A stretch of DNA of 64,000 nucleotides from Sanguibacter antarcticus (GCF_002564005.1 NZ_PDJG01000001.1:806001-870000), one strand, 5' to 3'. Shown: positions 17,368-25,518, counted from the first letter of the stretch. Translations and numbers: made by a program. Notes: generated by a model from the letters alone, not told the origin.

Positions 17368-18381
17368 CTACGACAACCGGCTCGCCGGGGCTCCTTCGGC
17401 GGTCTTCCCGGCGTGCCGTTCGACTGCGTCGCCGAGGATCTCGTCGATCCTGTTCCGCAGCTCGACCGGGATCTCGACACCGGACGCCTTGACGTTCTCG
17501 GCGACCTGCTCTGGCCGAGACGCCCCGATGAGGGCCGCTGAGACGTTCGGGTTCTGCAGCACCCACGCGACGGCCAGCTGCGCGAGGCTCAGCCCGAGCT
17601 CGTCGGCGACAGGGCGCAGCGCCTGGACCCGGTCGAGCACGTCGTCGCGGAGCCATCCCTTGATGAACTGTGCTCCACCGTTCGTGTCTGTCGCGCGAGA
17701 GCCGATGGGAACAGGCTGTCCCGGGAGGTATTTACCGGTGAGCACTCCCTGTGCCACCGGCGACCACACGATCTGAGAGATACCGAGCTCGCTCGACGTC
17801 GGGACGACCTCCGGCTCGATGACGCGCCAGAGCATGGAGTACTGCGGCTGGTTGGAGACGATCCGGAAGCCGAGCCCCTTCGCCAGCTCTTGCCCGGCGC
17901 GGAGCTGGTCAGCGGTCCACTCGCTCACACCGATGTAGAGCGCCTTGCCCTGGCGGACGATGTCTGCGAACGCCTGCATCGTCTCGTCGAGCGGAGTCTC
18001 TGTGTCGAACCGGTGGGCCTGGTAGAGGTCGACGTAGTCGGTCCCCAGGCGTCGCAGCGAGCCGTTGACGGACTCCATGATGTGCTTGCGAGAGAGCCCG
18101 GTGTCGTTGGGGCCGCCGGGGCCTGTCGGGAAGTAGACCTTGGTGAAGATCTCGAGCGACTCGCGTCGCTGGCCCTTGAGCGCGTCGCCGAGAACCTGCT
18201 CGGCGGCCGTGTTGGCGTAGGTGTCCGCGGTGTCGAACGTAGTGATCCCGGCGTCGAGAGCAGCGTGGACGCACCGGGTAGCAGTGTCGTTCTCGACCTG
18301 CGAGCCATGCGTGATCCAGTTGCCGTACGTGATCTCAGAGACCTTGAGCCCTGAGCTGCCGAGGTAGCGGTAGTTGACCAT
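17368..18381 (-). CDS. Aldo/keto reductase
   Basis: 337 residues, the TIM-barrel NADPH-dependent reductase family and closest to the potassium-channel beta-subunit-like branch (YLGSSGLKVSEITYGNW). The tetrad is visible: Asp in TFDTADTY, Tyr in ADTYANTAAE, Lys in IFTKVYF and His in YQAHRFD. The cofactor region near the C-terminus contains AALIGASRPEQVAEN. GAGGA and a TAGTGT box both precede the ATG. The substrate cannot be predicted. It converges with the pyrD unit and is a stand-alone gene. Confidence 0.94.
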   Translation of the reverse strand: MVNYRYLGSSGLKVSEITYGNWITHGSQVENDTATRCVHAALDAGITTFDTADTYANTAAEQVLGDALKGQRRESLEIFTKVYFPTGPGGPNDTGLSRKHIMESVNGSLRRLGTDYVDLYQAHRFDTETPLDETMQAFADIVRQGKALYIGVSEWTADQLRAGQELAKGLGFRIVSNQPQYSMLWRVIEPEVVPTSSELGISQIVWSPVAQGVLTGKYLPGQPVPIGSRATDTNGGAQFIKGWLRDDVLDRVQALRPVADELGLSLAQLAVAWVLQNPNVSAALIGASRPEQVAENVKASGVEIPVELRNRIDEILGDAVERHAGKTAEGAPASRLS

Positions 18382-18387
18382 TCCTCG

Positions 18388-18393
18388 ACACTA
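18388..18393 (-). promoter_or_regulatory. -10 box of leaderless promoter (TAGTGT)
   Basis: TAGTGT is six bases before the ATG at 18381. The six bases read CGAGGA, so this start could also use ribosome pairing if transcription began further upstream. Confidence 0.55.
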
Positions 18394-18435
18394 GCGAGCG
18401 GCTGGAGGAGGCGCACCCGGCGGGAAGGCCAGGTT

Positions 18436-19035
18436 TCAGGCCGGGAACTCGCCGTGCTTGACCTGCGGCTTCGGCAGCCGCGCACGCCGGATCTGGAATG
18501 CTCGCATGATCGCGTACAGCGCCGTCCCGCGGATGAGCTTCTCGGCTCCGAAGGTCGCGACGAGCCGCTTCTTGAGCGTGCGCCACATGATGAACGCGTC
18601 GATGATCGCGATGAGGACGACGACGTAGAGGCCGAGGATGGCGCCCAGGGCGAGCGCCGGGGCTTGGTTCGAGAAGAGGGTGATGACGAGGAACGCCATC
18701 GCGAGGAAGAGGAAGTACTCCCCGACGTTCCAGCGGGCGTCCACGTAGTCGCGGATGTATCGGCGGACCGGTCCTTGGTCGCGGTAGGGCAGGTGCTTCT
18801 CGTCGCCAGTCTGCATCGCCTGGTACTCGCGGTCGCGGACCGCGCGCTTCTTCTCGCGGTCGGCCTTCGCTGCTGCACGGCGGTCGTCCGGCACGAGGGG
18901 GCGCTTGTTGGCCGCCTGAGACTGCTTGCGCGTCGGCGTCGGGCGTCCTTTGCCGACGGACTGCTCGATGGCAGCGGCGTCGGCAGCGGCGTCGGTGGCG
19001 GACGAGTCGTCTGAAGGCTTCTTGCGTGAGAACAC
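18436..19035 (-). CDS. DUF3043 membrane protein
   Basis: 199 residues. The first 80 are highly charged and probably disordered in the cytoplasm (GKGRPTPTRKQSQAANKRPL, RRAAAKADREKKRAVRDRE). The conserved core YRDQGPVRRYIRDYVDARWN leads into two membrane helices (about 108-127 and 131-150) and a basic tail. This is the actinobacterial DUF3043 family (Rv2206); its role is unknown. The GTG start has TACGAT exactly six bases upstream. It is divergent from the M20 peptidase with only 53 bp between starts. Confidence 0.92.
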   Translation of the reverse strand: MFSRKKPSDDSSATDAAADAAAIEQSVGKGRPTPTRKQSQAANKRPLVPDDRRAAAKADREKKRAVRDREYQAMQTGDEKHLPYRDQGPVRRYIRDYVDARWNVGEYFLFLAMAFLVITLFSNQAPALALGAILGLYVVVLIAIIDAFIMWRTLKKRLVATFGAEKLIRGTALYAIMRAFQIRRARLPKPQVKHGEFPA

Positions 19036-19041
19036 GACGTC

Positions 19042-19082
19042 ATCGTAGTCGACGCAGCACAGGCCCCCGAGCGCGATACGGT
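19042..19082. promoter_or_regulatory. Divergent leaderless promoter pair
   Basis: TACGAT (19042-19047, minus strand) is six bases from the DUF3043 GTG, and TACGGT (19077-19082, plus strand) is six bases from the peptidase ATG. Both starts lack a ribosome site. Confidence 0.6.
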
Positions 19083-19088
19083 GCTGTG

Positions 19089-20438
19089 ATGAGCGATCCT
19101 CTCAACCTCCGTGCCCGTGTGACCTCCCTCTTCCCGGCACTGCGTGCCGACCTCGAGGCACTTGTCCGCATACCGAGCGTCTCGGCGCCGGCATTCGACC
19201 AGGCCCACGTGGCGCGCAGCGCCGAGGCCGTCGCCGAGCTCCTGCGCGGTGCAGGCATGCCCGACGTCCAGATCCTCACAGCCGGCGGCTCTCGTCCGGC
19301 CGTGGTCGCCCGCCGTCCCGCACCTGACGGCGCGCCCACGGTCCTTCTCTACGCGCACCACGACGTGCAGCCGCCGGGGAGCGACACGGAGTGGCAGACG
19401 CCGCCGTTCGAGCCGGCGGAGCGGTCCGGACGCCTCTACGGGCGAGGCGCGGCAGACGACAAGGCCGGGATCGTCGCTCACGTCGGGGCGCTGCGTGTGC
19501 TCGGCGACGACCTCGCTGTCGGCGTCACCGTGTTCGTCGAGGGCGAGGAAGAGATCGGCTCGCCGACGTTCGGCGCGTTCCTCGCGGAGTACGAGGACCT
19601 GCTCCGCGCCGACGTCATCGTCGTCGCTGACTCCTCCAACTGGAAGGTCGGGGTCCCTGGCCTCACGACCTCGCTGCGTGGTCTGGTCGACTGCGAGGTC
19701 GAGCTGACGATCTTGTCGCACGCCGTGCACTCCGGGATGTTCGGCGGCCCGGTGCTCGACGCGATCACGCTGCTCTCCCGCCTCGTCGCCACGCTCCACG
19801 ACGATGACGGCACGGTCGCGGTGGCCGGGCTCACGCACGCGCCGGACCCTCTCGTCGACTATGACGAGGCGGACTTCCGCGCCGACTCGGGACTCGTGGA
19901 GGGTGCGGTTCTCGCCGGCACGGGCCCGATCTCAGCACGGATGTGGACCCGGCCAGCACTCTCGGTCATCGGCTTCGATGCGCCGAGCGTCGCGCTGTCG
20001 TCCAACACGATCGCGCCGCGCGCGACCGCGAAGCTCTCGTTGCGGATCGCGCCAGGTCAGGACCCCGTGGCTGCGCTCGGTGCGCTCCGCGCTCACGTGG
20101 AGGCGAACGCCCCGTTCGGCGCGCACGTCGATGTTCGTGACGGTGAGCTCGGGCGTCCGTTCCAGGCTCCGGGCGACTCGCCCGCGATGCGTGCCGCACG
20201 CAGCGCCTTCGAGGATGCGTGGGGTACCCCGCCCGTCGACATCGGGATCGGTGGATCCATCCCGTTCATCGCCGACCTGCTCGAGGTCTACCCCGACGCG
20301 GCCATCCTTGTGACCGGGGTCGAGGACCCGGACTCGCGAGCCCACGGGGCAGACGAGTCGGTACACCTCGGCGAGCTCGAGAAGGTCGTCCTTGCGGAGA
20401 GCCTGCTGCTCGAGCGCCTGGCCCGGCCGACCTCCTAG
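19089..20438 (+). CDS. M20-family dipeptidase
   Basis: 449 residues, a dizinc exopeptidase of the M20 family (dipeptidase/ArgE/DapE group). Metal and catalytic residues appear as H in LYAHHDVQPPG, bridging D in GRGAADDKAG, the EE pair in VEGEEEIGSP, D in VVADSSNW and H in LSHAVHSGMFGG, which also marks the start of the dimerisation domain. The C-terminal TGVEDPDSRAHGADESVHLG has the last metal histidine region. The ATG at 19089 is chosen on the leaderless TACGGT box; an in-frame ATG at 19026 would overlap DUF3043. Exact dipeptide specificity is not readable. Confidence 0.94.
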   Translation: MSDPLNLRARVTSLFPALRADLEALVRIPSVSAPAFDQAHVARSAEAVAELLRGAGMPDVQILTAGGSRPAVVARRPAPDGAPTVLLYAHHDVQPPGSDTEWQTPPFEPAERSGRLYGRGAADDKAGIVAHVGALRVLGDDLAVGVTVFVEGEEEIGSPTFGAFLAEYEDLLRADVIVVADSSNWKVGVPGLTTSLRGLVDCEVELTILSHAVHSGMFGGPVLDAITLLSRLVATLHDDDGTVAVAGLTHAPDPLVDYDEADFRADSGLVEGAVLAGTGPISARMWTRPALSVIGFDAPSVALSSNTIAPRATAKLSLRIAPGQDPVAALGALRAHVEANAPFGAHVDVRDGELGRPFQAPGDSPAMRAARSAFEDAWGTPPVDIGIGGSIPFIADLLEVYPDAAILVTGVEDPDSRAHGADESVHLGELEKVVLAESLLLERLARPTS

Positions 20439-20446
20439 CAGTCGCT

Positions 20447-20482
20447 GCCGCTGGGCTCACCGCGAGAGCGCAGCCCAGCGGC
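20447..20482. terminator. Bidirectional terminator hairpin
   Basis: Stem GCCGCTGGGCT (20447-20457) pairs with AGCCCAGCGGC (20472-20482), 11 perfect pairs around 14 bases. It lies between the converging M20 peptidase and thioesterase genes. Confidence 0.85.
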
Positions 20483-20492
20483 GGTGTGTCGC

Positions 20493-21020
20493 TCAGCGAT
20501 GGGCGACGTCGACCGCGCGGGCCCACGCGAGCACGTCGTCAGGCAGGTCCGGGCTGATCATCCCTGGACCGGCGAGCAGGTCGGCGATCTGCTGGGCCGG
20601 GATGCGCACTCCACCCTTGCCGAGGAACCGTCCGGCGATGAGTCCGCGCGCGGCCAGCTGCCCGCGGGTGGTCACGACCTGTTCGAGGTAGACGATGCGC
20701 TCGTCCCAGCCGACGACCCCGCTCGTGATCTCGACGGGTTCCCAGAGCACCAGAGACCTCTTGTACTTCACGGTCGAGGCGGCGACGACCGGGTACCAGT
20801 GCTTCTCGTTGAGGTGTGGCATGCCGCCGCAGTCGGCGAGGAGGTTCGACCGGGCGGTGTCCATCATGTTGAGGTACACCGCGTTGTTCACGTGGAGATA
20901 GATGTCGAGGTCCCCGGGGCCTACGCGGGTGCGGGTGGTCGACGGATCGAGGATCGTCTGACCCGGGACTGCCTTCCGTGGGCGGAAGGTGGCGAGTGCG
21001 AGTCTGATCTGGCGGGTCAC
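20493..21020 (-). CDS. Hotdog-fold acyl-CoA thioesterase-like protein
   Basis: 175 residues. The segment VGPGDLDIYLHVNNAVYLNMMDTARSN is the active region of 4-hydroxybenzoyl-CoA-type thioesterases; the aspartate of GDLD and the HVNN motif fit that group and the related THEM6-like proteins. The rest has the expected beta-strand pattern (VKYKRSLVLWEPVEITS, DERIVYLEQVVTTRGQLAARG). The GTG start has TAACCT exactly six bases upstream. It is encoded alone, between nadA and a terminator. Substrate chain length is unknown. Confidence 0.88.
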   Translation of the reverse strand: MTRQIRLALATFRPRKAVPGQTILDPSTTRTRVGPGDLDIYLHVNNAVYLNMMDTARSNLLADCGGMPHLNEKHWYPVVAASTVKYKRSLVLWEPVEITSGVVGWDERIVYLEQVVTTRGQLAARGLIAGRFLGKGGVRIPAQQIADLLAGPGMISPDLPDDVLAWARAVDVAHR

Positions 21021-21026
21021 CGAGAC

Positions 21027-21032
21027 AGGTTA
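21027..21032 (-). promoter_or_regulatory. -10 box of leaderless promoter (TAACCT)
   Basis: TAACCT on the minus strand is six bases before the GTG at 21020; it lies just past the nadA stop. Confidence 0.6.
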
Positions 21033-21059
21033 CTACGGGTAGTCGGCACCAGGCAGGCC

Positions 21060-22271
21060 TCAGAGGCCAGGGAGCGCGAGCATCTGGTCGAGCGCGACGC
21101 GGGCCCAGTGGGCGTCGTCGGCATCGACGACGACCTGGTTGACGACCCGGCCGGCGACGAGGGACTCCAGGGTCCACACCAGGTGGGGGAGATCGATGCG
21201 GTTCATCGTCGAGCAGAAGCACACGGTCGAGTCGAGGTAGTGCACCTGCTTGTCCGGGTGCGCCTGCGCGATGCGTCGGACGAGGTTGAGCTCGGTCCCC
21301 AGCGCCCATGCCGACCCAGGCTCTGCAGCGTCGAGCCGACGGATGATGTACTCGGTCGAACCGACGTAGTCCGCTGCCTCGACGACCTCGTTGGTGCACT
21401 CCGGGTGGACGAGGACGTTGACCCCAGGAACTGCTGCTCGGATGTCGTGCACGTTGCGCACGGAGAATCGCCCGTGCACAGAGCAGTGCCCGCGCCAGAG
21501 GATCATCCGCGCGTCACGCAGCTGGTCGACAGACAGCCCACCGCCTGGCTTGCGCGGGTCGAAGACGACACAGTCGTCGGCTGTCAGCCCGAGACCCAGG
21601 AGAGCGGTGTTGCGTCCGAGGTGCTGGTCGGGCATGAAGAGGACCTTGCCGGAGCCATCGATGCCGCCGACACGGTCGAACGCCCAGCGCAGCGCCACCT
21701 CGGCGTTCGAGGACGTGCAGACGGTTCCGCCGTGCCGGCCCGTGAACGCCTTGATGGACGCGGTCGAGTTCATGTACGTCACCGGGACGGTCTCGTGCGC
21801 GACGCCCGCGTCGACGAGCACGTCCCAGCACTCCTCGACCTGGTCGATCGCGGCCATGTCAGCCATGGAGCACCCGGCGGCGAGGTCGGGCAGGAGCACC
21901 TGCTGCGTGTCCGACGTGAGGATGTCTGCGCTCTCCGCCATGAAGTGCACCCCGCAGAAGACGATGAACTCTGCCTCAGGGCGTGCCGCCGCCTCGCGAG
22001 CGAGCTTGAACGAGTCGCCTGTCACGTCCGCGAACGCGATGACGTCGTCGCGCTGGTAGTGGTGGCCGAGCACGAACGCGCGGTCGCCCAGGGCCTCGCG
22101 TGCGACGCGCGCGCGCTCGACGAGGTCGGGGGAGCTCGCAGGCGGCAGCTCGCCGGTGCACTCCACCCCACGTTCGGACGCCAGGTCGGCGCCTTGTCCG
22201 AGGAGCAGGAGGGCTGGTGAGGGAGCGGGTTCGGCGAAGGACGAGTTCAGCAGTGTGCTCACAGGCCACAT
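21060..22271 (-). CDS. nadA: Quinolinate synthase
   Basis: NadA condenses iminoaspartate with dihydroxyacetone phosphate to quinolinate for NAD synthesis, with a 4Fe-4S cluster. From ATG 22271 the protein is 403 residues, with an actinobacterial N-terminal extension of about 50. Key segments are GHHYQRDDVIAFAD (69-82), C106 in FCGVHFMAESADIL, YMNSTASIKA, VCTSSNAEVALRW, the second cluster cysteine in VHPECTNEVVEAADY and the third in STVCFCSTMNRIDLPHL. An in-frame reading to 23330 overlaps the divergent kinase gene and is not real; GTG 22262 is an alternative start. nadB and nadC are not adjacent, which is unusual. Confidence 0.96.
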   Translation of the reverse strand: MWPVSTLLNSSFAEPAPSPALLLLGQGADLASERGVECTGELPPASSPDLVERARVAREALGDRAFVLGHHYQRDDVIAFADVTGDSFKLAREAAARPEAEFIVFCGVHFMAESADILTSDTQQVLLPDLAAGCSMADMAAIDQVEECWDVLVDAGVAHETVPVTYMNSTASIKAFTGRHGGTVCTSSNAEVALRWAFDRVGGIDGSGKVLFMPDQHLGRNTALLGLGLTADDCVVFDPRKPGGGLSVDQLRDARMILWRGHCSVHGRFSVRNVHDIRAAVPGVNVLVHPECTNEVVEAADYVGSTEYIIRRLDAAEPGSAWALGTELNLVRRIAQAHPDKQVHYLDSTVCFCSTMNRIDLPHLVWTLESLVAGRVVNQVVVDADDAHWARVALDQMLALPGL

Positions 22272-22326
22272 CGTCTCATAGAGGCATGCGACATCTTGGT
22301 GGCGGGGGATGGAGCAGGATGGTCCT

Positions 22327-23496
22327 ATGCACGTGCTCATCGCAGCCGACGCCTTCGGCGCCACTCTCGGTCCACGCACCACCGGCGACGCTCTGGCTGC
22401 GGGCTGGGCGCGTGGTGCGCCGCACGACACCGTCGAGGTGCGCCCGCTGTCGGACGGAGGGCACGGGTTCGTCGCTCTCGTGGGGGACGCCCTCGGTGTC
22501 CGTCCGGAGCCGGACGGCGTCCTCGTCGTTCCAGGGACCCACGGGACGTCCACCGTGTACATCGACGGACATGGATGCATTGATGCAGGTCGATCCTCAG
22601 CGTGGCTCGCTGAGCAGATCGAGCACGCGCTCTCCCTCGGTGCGACAAGGATCGTCGTCGGCCTCCCTGGTCCGCACGAGACCGTGCGCGGACCTGACGC
22701 CGGAGCGGCGCTCCTCGGTGCGCTCGGTGCCCTGGCACCGGAGCGCCACGGTCGTTGGACTGGCCGTCTCGGGGCCGTGACCGCCTCTGACCTCGGAGGG
22801 CTCGCCGCGGTGCGCGAGCGGCTGCGGGGCGTCGACCTCGTCGGCGCGACGGCATCGGACGTCCCGCTGCTCGGGCTGCACGGTGCGAGCGCGAGCGCGG
22901 CAGCAGCCGGAGTCCTCGGTGCGCAGGAGGCGCACGACCTGGAACGGGAGATCGGGCACTTCGCCCACGTCGTGCGCGGGATCCTCGCGCCCCTGGCCGA
23001 CCTCCGGCGTCCCTTGCCGCTGGCCGGATCGACGCGCGGGGACGGCGCCCGCGCGGACGTGGCACGCGCGCTCACCACCGGTGCAGGCACGGGCGCCGCA
23101 GGCGGTCTGGGCTTCGCCCTCTGCGCTCTCGGTGGACGCCTCGTCCCTGGCGCCGACGTGTTCGGCGACACTGCTCGGGTGAGTGAGCGTGCCGAGCGTG
23201 CGGATCTCGTCCTCACCGCACGCGGTGAGCTGGACGGGTCGTCGTTCCAGGGGTCGGCCCTCGCCGTGGCCGTGCGTGCGGCAGCGCAGTGGGGTGTGCC
23301 GTGCCTCGCTGTCGCGGGGACGAGCCTCATGAGCAGGCGCGAGCAGGCGTCCGCCGGCCTCAGTGCACTCTCCGAGCTGCACGCGGGAGAGACGCCGGCG
23401 ACCGGCGACCCGCGGGGGACGGTCGAGGACCTCGACGCTCAGGCTGAGCGGCTCGCGCGGACGTGGTCGCCGGCACGGCTGGTCACACGCACGTAG
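22327..23496 (+). CDS. Glycerate kinase family protein
   Basis: 389 residues, glycerate 2-kinase (GarK/GlxK type). The start HVLIAADAFGATLGPRTTGDALAAGW corresponds to the family's N-terminal motif, and RPLSDGGHGFVAL to the conserved PxxDGGEG substrate segment, here SDGGHG with His for Glu. GAGTGAAGGLGFAL and LVLTARGELDGSSFQGSAL match the later conserved segments (TGEGxxDxQT), though diverged: Gly-Glu-Leu-Asp-Gly-Ser-Ser replaces the usual TGEGSLDAQS. Such divergence leaves true glycerate kinase activity uncertain. It corresponds to Rv2205c and sits beside erpA as in mycobacteria. The start is set by CAGGAT six bases upstream, a weak leaderless box. Confidence 0.85.
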   Translation: MHVLIAADAFGATLGPRTTGDALAAGWARGAPHDTVEVRPLSDGGHGFVALVGDALGVRPEPDGVLVVPGTHGTSTVYIDGHGCIDAGRSSAWLAEQIEHALSLGATRIVVGLPGPHETVRGPDAGAALLGALGALAPERHGRWTGRLGAVTASDLGGLAAVRERLRGVDLVGATASDVPLLGLHGASASAAAAGVLGAQEAHDLEREIGHFAHVVRGILAPLADLRRPLPLAGSTRGDGARADVARALTTGAGTGAAGGLGFALCALGGRLVPGADVFGDTARVSERAERADLVLTARGELDGSSFQGSALAVAVRAAAQWGVPCLAVAGTSLMSRREQASAGLSALSELHAGETPATGDPRGTVEDLDAQAERLARTWSPARLVTRT

Positions 23497-23518
23497 CCGC
23501 CGGATCGTCGTCAGGGCT

Positions 23519-23622
23519 TAGGCTGGTGGAACAAAACACGTCGACGCGCGGTTGAGACCGACGCAGAGCAGCACCCGAGGCGCCCCGGCGCGCGGACGCT
23601 CTCTCGATGACTGATCATCAGT
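23519..23622 (+). promoter_or_regulatory. Leader region of erpA with odd palindrome
   Basis: TAGGCT at 23519-23524 is a candidate -10 box, giving a leader of about 120 bases. Within it, ACTGAT-C-ATCAGT (23610-23622) is a 13-bp odd palindrome 30 bp before the ATG. It may be an operator for an iron-sulfur regulator; that is a guess from position. Confidence 0.4.
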
Positions 23623-23651
23623 TCACCAGAATTCTTCTGTGGGGAGACACC

Positions 23652-24002
23652 ATGAGCGAGACCACCGAGACTGCCACCCACGGGGTGCTGCTGAGCGACT
23701 TCGCGGCGCAGAAGATCCGCGACCTGCTCGAGCAGGAAGGTCGCGACGACCTGCGGCTGCGTGTCGCGGTCCAGCCTGGCGGCTGCTCCGGCCTCATCTA
23801 CCAGCTGTACTTCGACGAGCGTGTGCTCGACGGTGACGCGCTGCGCGACTACTCGGGCGTCGAGGTCGTCGTCGACAAGATGAGCGTCCCGTACCTCGAG
23901 GGCGCGACGATCGACTTCGCGGACACGATCGAGAAGCAGGGCTTCACGATCGACAACCCCAACGCCGGCGACGGCTGCGCGTGCGGCGGATCCTTCAGCT
24001 GA
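23652..24002 (+). CDS. erpA: Iron-sulfur cluster insertion/carrier protein, A-type (ErpA/HesB)
   Basis: A 116-residue A-type carrier that binds and delivers Fe-S clusters. The three conserved cysteines are C45 (QPGGCSGL), C109 and C111 (GDGCACGGSFS). GGGGAG stands before the ATG at 23652. Clients could include LipA, NadA, the QcrA Rieske protein or others in this window, but that is inference. It matches Rv2204c in the conserved block, next to the glycerate kinase-like gene. It converges with the tusA-like gene across a large palindrome. Confidence 0.96.
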   Translation: MSETTETATHGVLLSDFAAQKIRDLLEQEGRDDLRLRVAVQPGGCSGLIYQLYFDERVLDGDALRDYSGVEVVVDKMSVPYLEGATIDFADTIEKQGFTIDNPNAGDGCACGGSFS

Positions 24003-24040
24003 TCGCGGACGGCCGGACGACCCGGCCGCACGAACGATGA

Positions 24041-24078
24041 CAGGAAGGCCTCGGCGAGATCTCGCCGAGGCCTTCCTG
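24041..24078. terminator. Perfect 38-bp palindrome, bidirectional terminator
   Basis: CAGGAAGGCCTCGGCGAGA (24041-24059) is the exact reverse complement of 24060-24078. As RNA it folds to a long hairpin with a tight loop on either strand. It lies between the stops of converging erpA and the tusA-like gene. Confidence 0.88.
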
Positions 24079-24091
24079 CATCTGGCTCCGG

Positions 24092-24349
24092 CTAAGGTCC
24101 CTCGCCGAGGCGCACCCGCGTGACGAGGCAGTCCGTCCCGTCGATCTCCTGGAGGGCCGTGCTCTCCACGACGTGCCCCCGCATCCGTGCCCAGGCGGGC
24201 ACGTCGTGCGCAGCAGCAGGATCGGTCGACCAGAGCGTGAGCACGCTCCCGCCCTGCAGCGAGCTCGCCGTCTTGGCCAGGCGGATCACCGGCAGCGGGC
24301 AGCGCAGGCCTCGAGCATCGACGAGGAGGGCGTCCTCGTTCTCGTCCAT
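24092..24349 (-). CDS. TusA-like sulfur carrier protein
   Basis: 85 residues with the defining CPxP motif DARGLRCPLPVIRLAK (active cysteine C17) followed by a beta-alpha fold (GGSVLTLWSTDPAAAHDVPAW). TusA-type proteins accept persulfide sulfur from cysteine desulfurases and hand it to acceptors for tRNA thiolation, cofactor synthesis or sulfur oxidation. It begins two bases after the stop of the class V aminotransferase-like gene; GTG 24355 is an alternative start overlapping that stop. The gene pair suggests a donor-carrier pair, but the upstream protein lacks desulfurase active-site residues. Confidence 0.9.
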   Translation of the reverse strand: MDENEDALLVDARGLRCPLPVIRLAKTASSLQGGSVLTLWSTDPAAAHDVPAWARMRGHVVESTALQEIDGTDCLVTRVRLGEGP

Positions 24350-24351
24350 CG

Positions 24352-25506
24352 TCACAGCCCGTCCACCCCGAGGTTCGACCGCACGTGGGCGACGACGACA
24401 GGCAGCGCGGCGAGGAAGCGCTCGATGTCGTCGTCGCTCGTCGTGTCGTCGAGCACGATCCGCGCGTTGCCGTGCGTGAGGACACCCATGGCTGCGAGCA
24501 CGTGGCTCGGCTCTGTGGCCGCGGATGCGCACGCCGATCCTGACCCGACCGTGAAACCGGCCTTGTCGAGCTCCGTGACGAGCGCCTCGCCGTCGACGAA
24601 GAGGCAGGAGAAGGTCATGACGTGCGGAAGCCGGTCGACGTCCGGGCCCACGATCTCGACGTCCGGCACGAGCTGGGGGATGCGTGTCCTCAGGCGATCG
24701 ACGAGCCGCCGGTGCCGAGCGGAGGTGGCTGCACGCTCGTCGTCTCTGGCCTGGAGCGCCACGGCCGCGGCGAACGCGGCCGGGACGCTCACGCCTCCCG
24801 GGAACCACCGGTCCGGGTCGTCCGGCCACGTGGGGCTCCAGCGGACCTGCTGGCGCACGGCGAGAACACCCACCCCGGACGGTCCGCCCCAGTCGGCAGG
24901 GTCTGCTGCCAGCAGGTCCCAGCTGTCGTCCATCGCGACATGGCCCACCGCGGCGCCTGCGTCGACGAGGAGCGGGACCTTGGCCGCGCGAGCCGCGTCG
25001 AGAGCCTGCCCGACGGGTTGGATGGTCCCGACCTCGCCGTTCGAGTGCTGGAGCGCCGCGAGGGCGATGCCGGGGCCGGCGACCGCGTCCGTGAAGCGGT
25101 CGACGTCGACCTGGCCCAGACGGTCGACGGGCACGAGGTCCGTCGACGCGGCGGCATGCCCTGCCGCCGACAGCACGACAGCCCGCTCGACCGCGGACAC
25201 GACGACGGTGCTCCCGGTGCGTCGACGCCCGTGCACCGTGGCAGCGACCGCGGAGTGCAGGGCGACCGTGTGCGACGGCGCGAGGTGGATCTCTCCGGTC
25301 CTCGCGCCCAGAGACGCAGCGAGAGCCTCGCGGGCACCGGCGAGCAGGGTCGCGGCACGCCGGGACTCGGAGTACAGGCGCCGGGGATCAGACCATCCGT
25401 CGTCGACCGCCTGGAGGAAGGCCTGCCGTGCCAACGGGTGGAGACGAGCGTTGCCTCCGGCGTCGAGGTGGACACGGTGGGACGGGAGAACAGGGTCGGC
25501 GCTCAC
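24352..25506 (-). CDS. Class V aminotransferase/NifS homologue lacking the PLP lysine
   Basis: 384 residues with the overall NifS/IscS pattern: HLDAGGNARLHPLA near the start, SNGEVGTIQPVG, LLVDAGAAVG (D182), GGPSGVGVLAVR, and GSGSACASAATEPSHVLAAMGV with the loop cysteine C326. However, the PLP-binding lysine (HK before the Gly-Pro segment) is replaced by Asp205 in PADWGGPSG, the PLP-stacking histidine by Arg108 (SAVERAVVL), and the TSGATES segment by APSHTVALHS. Normal PLP catalysis is therefore unlikely. I chose GTG 25506 because TACGGT is six bases upstream; GTG 25530 would add eight residues. It is directly upstream of the TusA-like gene and may act with it as a non-catalytic partner. Confidence 0.85.
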   Translation of the reverse strand: MSADPVLPSHRVHLDAGGNARLHPLARQAFLQAVDDGWSDPRRLYSESRRAATLLAGAREALAASLGARTGEIHLAPSHTVALHSAVAATVHGRRRTGSTVVVSAVERAVVLSAAGHAAASTDLVPVDRLGQVDVDRFTDAVAGPGIALAALQHSNGEVGTIQPVGQALDAARAAKVPLLVDAGAAVGHVAMDDSWDLLAADPADWGGPSGVGVLAVRQQVRWSPTWPDDPDRWFPGGVSVPAAFAAAVALQARDDERAATSARHRRLVDRLRTRIPQLVPDVEIVGPDVDRLPHVMTFSCLFVDGEALVTELDKAGFTVGSGSACASAATEPSHVLAAMGVLTHGNARIVLDDTTSDDDIERFLAALPVVVAHVRSNLGVDGL

Positions 25507-25512
25507 CACGCC

Positions 25513-25518
25513 ACCGTA
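25513..25518 (-). promoter_or_regulatory. -10 box of leaderless promoter (TACGGT)
   Basis: TACGGT on the minus strand is six bases before GTG 25506. This spacing decides the start of the NifS-like gene. Confidence 0.6.

Noticed and set aside
17925..19838. Minus-strand open frame (637 codons) across the reductase, DUF3043 and peptidase genes
   Set aside because: It crosses three well-supported genes in other frames and shows only low-complexity Ser/Arg sequence.
20484..22220. Plus-strand open frame opposite the thioesterase and nadA
   Set aside because: Charged, repetitive composition and no family match; nadA and the thioesterase are certain on the other strand.
22272..23330. N-terminal extension of nadA
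   Set aside because: The in-frame open stretch lies antisense to the glycerate kinase-like gene and is low complexity; NadA homologues start near 22271.
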